This document shows positions 25,326-31,360 of a stretch of DNA of 31,360 nucleotides, in pieces (position 1 is the first letter of the stretch; every line of letters starts with the position of its first letter). Source of the DNA: Pseudomonadota bacterium. GTDB taxonomy: Bacteria > Desulfobacterota > Desulfovibrionia > Desulfovibrionales > Desulfovibrionaceae. A program made the translations under genes and the position numbers. Below the pieces are notes generated by a model, which ran no database searches, had not been told where the DNA came from, and was given only the letters and a program-made list of their open reading frames with translations. The stretch covers positions 1 to 31,360 of the forward strand of contig JAEZYD010000066.1 of NCBI GenBank assembly GCA_023419375.1, written 5' to 3'.

Positions 25326-25357
25326 GGGATTACAACAGGTTGTTGTAATCCCTTTTT
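25326..25357 (+). terminator. Terminator following the tRNA-Leu fragment
   Basis: A perfect 11-bp stem, GGGATTACAAC / GTTGTAATCCC, a 5-base loop and TTTTT. It starts 12 bases after the CCA end. It probably belonged to the original tRNA-Leu gene, and it also shields the second integrase from read-through. Confidence 0.85.
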
Positions 25358-25426
25358 CGTTTACCCACGGCTTGAAATGCGCCTTTTCGGCCTTTTGACC
25401 CCCCAAATCAGACCTCCCTCCAAAGA

Positions 25427-25447
25427 GGGTCACAAATGGGGTCACAA
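25427..25447. repeat. Short direct repeat at the start of the second integrase gene
   Basis: GGGTCACAA occurs at 25427-25435 and again at 25439-25447 (12-base period), flanking the ATG at 25436. A reverse copy of its core, TTGACCCC, lies at 25395-25402. This arrangement suggests arm-type binding sites or autoregulation. Confidence 0.45.
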
Positions 25448-27253
25448 GCGAGTCGATTTATGGCGCAGTCATCCTCCATCCATCCTCTCCGTTCCGGCAA
25501 AGCTCCCAGCTTCCTTTACCTGAAGAATGGAATTTTCTACTATCGCTACAGGTTCCCTGGTTGGCTGATAGCCCACATGGGGCACACAGAAATTCGTGTC
25601 AGCCTGCGCACTGGCCATCGGCCCCAAGCACTGCGCCTGGCAAGGGACCTACATTCACGCCTACAGCGAGCCCTAGAGATGGAAGACCTACCAACGCACG
25701 AAGAACTCCAGCGCCTGCTTCAACTTGCGCTGGATGAGGTTCTCAATGAACCCAACAAAACCCTGGTGACACCGGATGAAATTCGCAGGCGCTTGAACGG
25801 CTACCTCCGATTCATGCTGGACAAGGACGTGCAGTCAGACGAGGGGCGGCCTATTGCGCACGAGCTAGACCAGAATGGCTCGGTGATATCGTCGATTGGC
25901 CTCGACACGGTCATGCTTGAATCCGCCATGGAGCAACAACACCAGCTGAATTCATTTGACAGGGTTGAAGATTGGCTTCCCCTGAGCATTATGGAAATGA
26001 TTGCTGAGCAGGTGTTTGACCGCAGGGAGATTGGGCACGACAACGTCATGGCACTGGCGAAGTCATACATGGCCATGCAGGTAACTTTCAAAAGAATTCA
26101 GGCGGCGCGGGTCAGCGGCGACTATGGGCCAGAACAATTGTTCTATAGTGCTGAGAGCACTCCCTACCCTCGTGTGCCTGCCCCGGTTTCCACACCGATT
26201 GAAAAACACCCACAGCCTTCGCTTTTACTCAGCGAGCTGATAGAACGATATTCATCTACCCGCTTATCTGATGGCGCGTGGAAAGAGCATTCTGTCAAAG
26301 ACCACCTCAGCCGCCTGCAAAATATCATTGATATACTGGGCGACAAAGACGCTGCATCTGTCACTCGCGAAGAGATGCGCACGGTTCGCGACACCTTACG
26401 CAAGTTGCCTCCTTCGAGAAAGAAAAGTCCAACGTACAGAAACAAAAGCATTGCTGAGCTTCTTGCAATGCCCCACGCTGTAACCATTTCCGTTAAAACC
26501 GTAAACATAATTGTTCAAGCCATATCAGGCATGTATGAATGGGCAATTCGTGAGCAGTTGCTGGCCATCAACCCTGCTAAGGGCCTAAGCATTCGCGACC
26601 CTCAACCTGACGTTGAAAAGCGTGATCCGCTTACCCCTGAAGACATTAAAACCTTTTTTTTCAGTGGGGATTACAAGCCCTCGGCATTTACCAAACCGGC
26701 CTACTACTGGGTGCCCCTCATCGGCCTATACACGGGAATGCGGCTTGAGGAAATTTGCCAGCTTCACTGTGAAGACATTTGTCAGGATTCAGATGGGGTC
26801 TGGATCTTTGACATCAAGGAAGCTTCAGAGGATGGACTTAAGGACAAAATCCTAAAAAACAAAAACTCACGGCGGTTTGTGCCCATTCATGATGATTTGA
26901 TAGAATTGGGCTTACTGAGGCTTCGAGAGAAGCTTGTAGCCCGTAAGGAATACCGCCTGTTCCCAGAGCTCAAGAAGACACCATCTTCACCCAAATACGG
27001 CAAACAGGTTGGCAAAAATTTTAGCCGACTGCTGGCAAAGAAAAAGATCAAGGGCACAAAGAGCTTCCATTCGCTACGCCACTCGTTCTCACAGTTTTTT
27101 AAGGTCAGAAACCTGCACAATGACATGTTCCGCCAGATATTCGGACACGAAATAGCTGAATTGGCAGGTCGGCAGTATGGGGAGCGGTTCAGCGGAGAAC
27201 AATGCAAGAAACTCATCAACCTAATTAATTTTAATAATAATCATTTAATATAG
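25436..27253 (+). CDS. Second tyrosine recombinase/integrase (DUF6538-type N-terminus)
   Basis: A 605-residue integrase, unlike the first one. The N-terminus (FLYLKNGIFYYRYRFPGWL, then IRVSLRTGHRPQALRLAR) is the arm-binding module found in DUF6538-type integrases. A long helical middle follows, then the catalytic domain with R436 (YTGMRLEEI), a Lys-rich beta-hairpin (LKNKNSRRFVPIH), H545 and R548 (HSLRHSF), H571 (IFGHEIAE) and the nucleophile Y581 (RQYGERF). All catalytic residues are present. GAGGG lies six bases before the ATG at 25436; an alternative ATG at 25460 is possible. It starts 122 bases after the end of the tRNA-Leu fragment and reads away from it, so it belongs to an element on the right that probably uses the same tRNA site. 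Confidence 0.95.
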   Translation: MGSQASRFMAQSSSIHPLRSGKAPSFLYLKNGIFYYRYRFPGWLIAHMGHTEIRVSLRTGHRPQALRLARDLHSRLQRALEMEDLPTHEELQRLLQLALDEVLNEPNKTLVTPDEIRRRLNGYLRFMLDKDVQSDEGRPIAHELDQNGSVISSIGLDTVMLESAMEQQHQLNSFDRVEDWLPLSIMEMIAEQVFDRREIGHDNVMALAKSYMAMQVTFKRIQAARVSGDYGPEQLFYSAESTPYPRVPAPVSTPIEKHPQPSLLLSELIERYSSTRLSDGAWKEHSVKDHLSRLQNIIDILGDKDAASVTREEMRTVRDTLRKLPPSRKKSPTYRNKSIAELLAMPHAVTISVKTVNIIVQAISGMYEWAIREQLLAINPAKGLSIRDPQPDVEKRDPLTPEDIKTFFFSGDYKPSAFTKPAYYWVPLIGLYTGMRLEEICQLHCEDICQDSDGVWIFDIKEASEDGLKDKILKNKNSRRFVPIHDDLIELGLLRLREKLVARKEYRLFPELKKTPSSPKYGKQVGKNFSRLLAKKKIKGTKSFHSLRHSFSQFFKVRNLHNDMFRQIFGHEIAELAGRQYGERFSGEQCKKLINLINFNNNHLI

Positions 27254-27280
27254 CTAGTAACTACTTGAGTGGAGAAAACA

Positions 27281-28243
27281 ATGTGTGGAATAAAATTTCC
27301 AGAGGCTATTGAACAAGAATTATTTATCAAATCAGAATATTTAAAAAGACACTTCGAGAATTCTGCTGATCCTAAAACAATATCATGGCTAATGAAGGAA
27401 TGCTTTTCGCCTCTAGCAAATTTTTCAGGGAACACTAAATGGAAAATTCTCATCGTTAGAGAATGCATAGTGAAGCATGAAAAAAGAAAACGGGGTGAAC
27501 TACACAAAGAGGCTATTCCTATCCCATTTAACCTTGAACATTTCACTCCATGGATAGATAAACTTCTCAAAATTTCTGGGAAATATAAAATTTTTGCTCC
27601 AGAATTACTTTATCCTCTAAATATGGAAGAAGTTTTGTTTGCTGTGAAAAGCAATACTCCTCTCCCCAAGCAACGTCCCTTTGATGACGAATGCGAGAGT
27701 GAAAACAATTATCAAGAATATGGCTACAGGACACGCAGCAAAAACTCAAAGAGCCTAACAATAGAAATTGATTTTTCTGGCGAGCATGCTTCCAGCCACC
27801 TAACCGCACAAAGAATTTTCTTTGAGATCGCCATATTTAAACTAACCAGCGGTATCTTGTTGACAAATGAAGAAAAGGAGCAATTAACCTTACTTTTAGC
27901 TTCTGAAAAAAGTGGAAATTTTCGATCTCCTTCATTTTATAATAGGCTCGTTGGGCTCTTTGCATGGGATATGAAAAAAGAATCTAATTTAGGATTTAGG
28001 GAAATTAGGCAACTCCTTACAGATAGAAGTCTCTATGTATATGACAAGAAAAATTGTTCAACCACAGATTGCATTAGCTGTGACTCTCAAGAAAATTGCA
28101 TTAAAGCCCTTAATAATAACTATAGAATTGCTGCTAATTCCATAATAGCCATGAGACTTATTCCAACATCCTCAAAATTAGATAAAATTTACCCTAATCC
28201 TGAAGCTCCGCTTCTGCCGCGCCACTCACTTTTCGCTATTTGA
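27281..28243 (+). CDS. AT-rich protein of unknown function with a C-terminal cysteine cluster
   Basis: A 320-residue protein that was not recognised. The start at 27281 was chosen over a GTG at 27269 because GGAG stands six bases before it. It is mostly charged and helical with many Lys and Asn residues, and no signal peptide or membrane segment is evident. Near the C-terminus four cysteines are spaced C259-x4-C264-x2-C267-x5-C273, a possible zinc or iron-sulphur site. The DNA is much more AT-rich than the integrase gene before it and most of the window, which suggests recent acquisition. It is 27 bases downstream of the integrase and is closed by a strong terminator, so it is probably co-transcribed with it. 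Confidence 0.7.
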   Translation: MCGIKFPEAIEQELFIKSEYLKRHFENSADPKTISWLMKECFSPLANFSGNTKWKILIVRECIVKHEKRKRGELHKEAIPIPFNLEHFTPWIDKLLKISGKYKIFAPELLYPLNMEEVLFAVKSNTPLPKQRPFDDECESENNYQEYGYRTRSKNSKSLTIEIDFSGEHASSHLTAQRIFFEIAIFKLTSGILLTNEEKEQLTLLLASEKSGNFRSPSFYNRLVGLFAWDMKKESNLGFREIRQLLTDRSLYVYDKKNCSTTDCISCDSQENCIKALNNNYRIAANSIIAMRLIPTSSKLDKIYPNPEAPLLPRHSLFAI

Positions 28244-28302
28244 CTCACAGTAGTACCGACGACCTGAGATAATTGTTTTAAGTTTTCAACGGGTCAAAAG
28301 CG

Positions 28303-28334
28303 GGGGGATAAGCAAAATGCTTATCCCCCTTTTT
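28303..28334 (+). terminator. Strong rho-independent terminator
   Basis: A perfect 12-bp stem, GGGGGATAAGCA / TGCTTATCCCCC, a 3-base AAA loop and TTTTT. It ends the integrase-orf unit and separates it from the replication-type genes downstream. Confidence 0.9.
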
Positions 28335-28354
28335 CTGTGCTTTTCCCTTCTGCT

Positions 28355-28513
28355 ATGGAGAACAACAGGAGGATTTTAAGGAGCCCCACTTCAAACGGAT
28401 ACTTCAAAGAATTGGCTCACTGCGTGGACTCGATGCAATTGCTTGTTAGAATTTTCCAATACATCTTTACCCTGCCAATCCTTGGAGGCAGGTATGTCGG
28501 GAGCCCCCTATGA
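28355..28513 (+). CDS. Possible 52-residue small protein
   Basis: An open frame starting ATG GAG AAC and ending TGA at 28513, overlapping the next start by four bases (ATGA), as in coupled genes. The C-terminal half is hydrophobic (LLVRIFQYIFTLPILGG). There is no convincing ribosome binding site before the ATG; an AGGAGG at 28368-28373 lies inside the frame. It may be only a leader. The stretch 28335-28509 otherwise shows nothing recognisable. Confidence 0.25.
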   Translation: MENNRRILRSPTSNGYFKELAHCVDSMQLLVRIFQYIFTLPILGGRYVGSPL

Positions 28514-28689
28514 ATAATGGCCTAGATAACAAAGAAATGCCTGCTAGTTCTGGTGGTGAGGATGCTGTACCCGTTGTCATTCAGAACGGTTCCACAAAAA
28601 ATCTAGAGGCTGCCCTTGTGGCTATCGGCAACGCTGGATTTGGGGATAAGCCAATAAAAATATCTGTCATCACCATAGAAGTGAACTAG
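28510..28689 (+). CDS. Small hypothetical protein, 59 residues
   Basis: It begins MNNGLDNKEMPASSGGEDAV and ends in KPIKISVITIEVN. GGGAG lies six bases before the ATG. The C-terminal half looks like a beta-alpha-beta unit (VVIQNGSTKNLEAALVAIG, then PIKISVITIEV). No family was recognised. It sits 55 bases upstream of the primase/ATPase gene and is likely in the same transcript, so it might be a replication accessory or regulator. Confidence 0.6.
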   Translation: MNNGLDNKEMPASSGGEDAVPVVIQNGSTKNLEAALVAIGNAGFGDKPIKISVITIEVN

Positions 28690-28702
28690 CTACAACTTAA
28701 CA

Positions 28703-28732
28703 GTACGGGATTGGTAAAAGCCAATCTCGTAC
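28703..28732 (+). promoter_or_regulatory. Hairpin directly upstream of the primase/ATPase ribosome binding site
   Basis: GTACGGGATTGG (28703-28714) pairs with CCAATCTCGTAC (28721-28732), with one G-T wobble and a TAAAAG loop. There is no T-run, so it is not a typical terminator. It ends two bases before the GGAG (28735-28738) of the next gene, a place where RNA structure or a bound protein could tune translation. Confidence 0.5.
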
Positions 28733-28744
28733 CTGGAGAAACTC

Positions 28745-31279
28745 ATGAATAACCATCTTGAATTGGATAAGATTGCAAAAAAATTTGGGATGAACATTAC
28801 GCTCGGCGAATGTTCATCTGCCACTATTGGAGGAGCGCAGGAAAAACATCGCAATACTCCGGTACCGGTAAAAGACGCAACGCTGGATGTCACTGTCAGC
28901 CCTGTGTTGCCTCTAGTGCGTGGATACACTCCAGCATGGAACTATTTCCATTACGGCTCAATTAACCACACGCATACACGAACAGACTTCCGACATCTTA
29001 TTGCCAAGTGGCCTTCATCGCATAATTCAGCCACCTCCAGGGTGGACGTTGGCCTACACGGGAGGCATCCCTTCTCGCATTTTTTTGGAACCGCTAGCGG
29101 AAGCGCTAACATATCGGACAATTACGGCCTAGAAGATGAACTTGTCCTTGAAACTATTTTTGAAGCGATTCTGGAACGTGAGGCTACCTTTCAGTTTCGC
29201 GAGAAAATAGATAGCAACATTAGGGCGATCACACTCATCAGAAACGAAGGCGCACATATCTCCATTACAGTTGACGCTGATGGCAAGCCACGCTGGAAGA
29301 TGAATTTGGGCAGAACCAAAGGCTCGTCTTGGTTAAGCTTGGTTAGCGCGGTATTTAACCTATCCAGACTGGATGCGTTAGCTACTTTGGCTAAGATCGT
29401 GGGCATGGATTTTTATAACCTCTCACGGCTTTCCAGTGATCCGCATACTGCAGAATCCAGTGGTACGTTTCAGCAACCTGAAGAAAATATACCGGAAATA
29501 CTTCATCTACCGGGACTCCCTGGAGGCACGACCTGCGCCGAACTGACGGACAAAACGTACATCTATGGCAATGCCGGGCAGGTCATTGGTGCCATCCTCC
29601 GCTACCGGCTGAATGGGCATGACTTTTGCCTTCCCGCGACAGTTGGGCGCTGCGTATTATGCATGGGCAAATACAAGCCAACCGCCCATTTCTTTAACCA
29701 GCATTTGATGGATAAGTATCCTTTTGCTCCGATCATTTTTTGTCAGGACATGCGAACCGCGCTTGCCCTTCAACGCATGCTGGACACAACGCGTGGATAT
29801 ACTCCTGATAAGGTCATAGTCACGGCGCACCTTGGAAGCGACCTGTCCGTGCTCCCGTGGAGCTACCTTCACGGCCACAATGTGGTGTTTGTTCCCGCCC
29901 CGAACCAGGCTTGCATGGCGATGGTCAAACTATACATGGGTTACATTATGGGCGCACTGGGTAAAAGCTTTCGTGTATACTCTGGATTCCTGCTTCACAC
30001 CTCACCTGATGGCGACTTGAAAAAATCTGTAGAGAATGCCTCTGAAGCTGAAGTCGTGCTGCTGAATCGCATTGTGATCATTAATGAAATTGAGCGCCCA
30101 TCTTGGCTGATTCAGCAGGTAATCAAGCAAGCCGTTTCCTATGAGGAGTTCATTAAATGGGGCCAGAGTTTGGGTATTTTCAAAAAACCAAAGGCGATGA
30201 GCCCTGAGGCTTCTACTGAGCAAAAACTTGCTCTCCCTCAAGCCGATCCTGCGCTTTCCCCAGCAAAGGCTTTAACATTGGCTGATGTTTCGCTCTATCA
30301 CACCATGCGGCCAGATAATTATGTTCTGCTCGCAGGGATGAAAGGGGCGGGGAAAACACAGGTTGCCCTTTCGTGCTGCCGAGCCATCATTAAAGGCAAT
30401 GTCAGATGGCCCCTTTTCTCGGGTACTGGAATAGACGCTGGTAATGTCGCATACATCGACGCAGAAACCCCACATGATGAATATTGTGCCAACTTGGAGC
30501 AGCACGAACTTGTTAGTGAACTTGATCATCGTTTTTTCGGCATATCTATGTTCGATCCGAATCTTCCGGAATTCTGTAGCACTTTCTCGCTGACGGATTC
30601 AGCATTCAGAGAAGGATTAACCGAGTATCTCCTAAAGCATAAGTGTCGATTTGTATTTCTTGACAATCTCACGGCTTTGATGGGGGATACTGTTGCCCAT
30701 GGCAATTGGGCTCGTGTGGTGCTTGACTGGGTAAAATCCCTTCAGAAACTCGGCATGTGCGTCGTGCTTGTCCATCACAAATCAGAAGATGAAGAGGGCA
30801 AGCTCCACAGCACTAAGATTCGTGGCAGCCATATCTTCGCAACTCTCGCCAGAACAGTTATTGGGCTTGTGAGCAGTACTGAGATTCTAAACAACGACCT
30901 TGGGACTAAAAGAGTTCAAGTTGCAGCTGCGCAGGATGGACTAACCGTGGGGTTACGATTCGATGCGAGCAAAGCTGCACCGGTTCTCGAAAAAAAGACC
31001 TTCTGGCTACATTTAGAGCTAGGAGCCTCAGATTGGGACTATCTTGCTGCTACAGGTGCAGATGGAAAAGAAATTATACTCCCCAGTGCCCATAATGAGG
31101 TAGGTAACTCCAGTGAGCCTTTGCCACTGGAAAGCAAACAAAATTCTGAAGCCTTCAGCGAACGTCCGCAAGCCATCTTACACGCGCTGTCTCCTGATGA
31201 GCGGGTAATACTCGAAATCCTGAACACAGGCTCAAGAAGTGGGTTCGGAAAACTGGACCGTGAGCTAAGGTGGACGTAA
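28745..31279 (+). CDS. Primase-like / RepA-type ATPase, C-terminus apparently truncated
   Basis: An 844-residue protein. The N-terminal ~300 residues contain a partly recognised primase-like region. Residues ~320-415 read like a TOPRIM segment (FAPIIFCQDMRTALALQRML, then HNVVFVPAPNQA). Residues ~520-720 form a RecA-fold RepA/RadA-type ATPase: Walker A AGMKGAGKT (530-538), VAYIDAETPHDEY, Walker B FVFLDNLTAL (D640) and VVLVHHKSED. It would act in replication of the second element, as a helicase-primase. GGAG precedes the ATG. The C-terminus ends abruptly within what looks like a winged-helix domain (DERVILEILN, then GFGKLDRELRWT), 20 bases before an IS3-type transposase gene, so the last residues may be encoded by the inserted DNA. 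Confidence 0.75.
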   Translation: MNNHLELDKIAKKFGMNITLGECSSATIGGAQEKHRNTPVPVKDATLDVTVSPVLPLVRGYTPAWNYFHYGSINHTHTRTDFRHLIAKWPSSHNSATSRVDVGLHGRHPFSHFFGTASGSANISDNYGLEDELVLETIFEAILEREATFQFREKIDSNIRAITLIRNEGAHISITVDADGKPRWKMNLGRTKGSSWLSLVSAVFNLSRLDALATLAKIVGMDFYNLSRLSSDPHTAESSGTFQQPEENIPEILHLPGLPGGTTCAELTDKTYIYGNAGQVIGAILRYRLNGHDFCLPATVGRCVLCMGKYKPTAHFFNQHLMDKYPFAPIIFCQDMRTALALQRMLDTTRGYTPDKVIVTAHLGSDLSVLPWSYLHGHNVVFVPAPNQACMAMVKLYMGYIMGALGKSFRVYSGFLLHTSPDGDLKKSVENASEAEVVLLNRIVIINEIERPSWLIQQVIKQAVSYEEFIKWGQSLGIFKKPKAMSPEASTEQKLALPQADPALSPAKALTLADVSLYHTMRPDNYVLLAGMKGAGKTQVALSCCRAIIKGNVRWPLFSGTGIDAGNVAYIDAETPHDEYCANLEQHELVSELDHRFFGISMFDPNLPEFCSTFSLTDSAFREGLTEYLLKHKCRFVFLDNLTALMGDTVAHGNWARVVLDWVKSLQKLGMCVVLVHHKSEDEEGKLHSTKIRGSHIFATLARTVIGLVSSTEILNNDLGTKRVQVAAAQDGLTVGLRFDASKAAPVLEKKTFWLHLELGASDWDYLAATGADGKEIILPSAHNEVGNSSEPLPLESKQNSEAFSERPQAILHALSPDERVILEILNTGSRSGFGKLDRELRWT

Positions 31280-31360
31280 GAAGTCAAAGGAGGCTTTTTA
31301 TGTCCAAATCGAGAAGGAAGTTCACTGCCGAATTCAAGACCCGCGTCGCCCTTGATGCCC
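31271..31360 (+). mobile_element. Left end of an IS3-family insertion sequence (runs off the window)
   Basis: The transposase gene at 31300 shows that an IS3-type element enters here. Its left terminus is probably near 31271 (TGGACGTAAGAAGTC), where the upstream reading frame loses sense, but the true end cannot be fixed without the right terminal repeat. Confidence 0.55.
31300..31360 (+). CDS. IS3-family transposase OrfA, N-terminal fragment
   Basis: Twenty residues are visible (MSKSRRKFTAEFKTRVALDA). The RRKFTAEFKTRVALDA motif is the standard beginning of the HTH protein OrfA of IS3-family elements, which binds the terminal repeats and is normally joined to OrfB by frameshifting. AGGAGG lies six bases before the ATG. 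The gene is cut by the window edge, so its state cannot be judged. Confidence 0.85.
   Translation, partial: MSKSRRKFTAEFKTRVALDA

Noticed and set aside
23945..25348. Plus-strand open frame (467 codons) opposite integrase 1
   Set aside because: The integrase on the minus strand has all catalytic residues; the plus frame has none and runs on through the tRNA fragment.
25239..25445. Minus-strand frame across the tRNA fragment ending TPLRELDPESDCKVP
   Set aside because: This type of tail is a known artefact of translating the reverse strand of a tRNA-Leu gene.
1..31360. CRISPR array
   Set aside because: No regularly spaced repeats of 20-40 bases were seen anywhere in the window, and no cas gene is present.

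Overview
The window reads as a stretch of stacked mobile DNA from a Gram-negative bacterium, possibly a Desulfovibrio-like deltaproteobacterium. That placement is a guess from the style of the integrases, the mobilisation genes and the tRNA-Leu fragment; no core chromosomal gene is present to anchor it. No gap between genes is longer than about 300 bases.

Region 1 (1-3.5 kb) is a mobilisation module: a short HTH protein that looks like the stump of a helicase gene, a MOBP-type relaxase fused to a RepB-like primase domain, a MobC-like accessory protein, an oriT with two abutting hairpins and an RP4-type nic sequence, and on the far side of oriT a small divergent gene resembling TraK. Region 2 (3.6-23.0 kb) is one unidirectional run of eleven genes with no gap over 14 bp. 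It encodes a type 1 BREX phage-defence system (brxA, brxB, brxC, pglX, pglZ, brxL) headed by a small excisionase-type HTH regulator. Four further defence-type genes sit inside it: an OLD/RecF-like ATPase with a PIN-domain partner between brxC and pglX, and a PHP-SMC ATPase (TrlF family) with a GmrSD/BrxU-like type IV restriction enzyme between pglX and pglZ. A strong promoter (3606-3634) with a palindrome just downstream opens the run and a strong hairpin terminator (23032-23082) closes it.

Region 3 (23.1-25.3 kb) is an integration module: a frameshifted gene with two LuxR-type HTH domains, a small excisionase-like protein, a tyrosine integrase on the minus strand, and the 3' half of a tRNA-Leu(CAG) gene followed by a terminator. 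With region 1 this makes the left 25.3 kb look like an integrative mobilisable element carrying BREX as cargo. Its left end, probably with an intact tRNA-Leu, lies outside the window.

Region 4 (25.4-31.4 kb) starts a second element directly after the tRNA fragment: another, unrelated tyrosine integrase, an AT-rich gene of unknown function, one or two tiny genes, and a large primase/RepA-type ATPase that seems to be cut short by an IS3-family insertion sequence running off the right edge.

Working together, the BREX proteins would methylate host DNA (PglX) and block phage replication (BrxC, PglZ, BrxL and others). The GmrSD-like enzyme would cover phages with modified DNA. The ATPase-PIN and PHP-ATPase modules may be backup or trigger systems; that part is inference.
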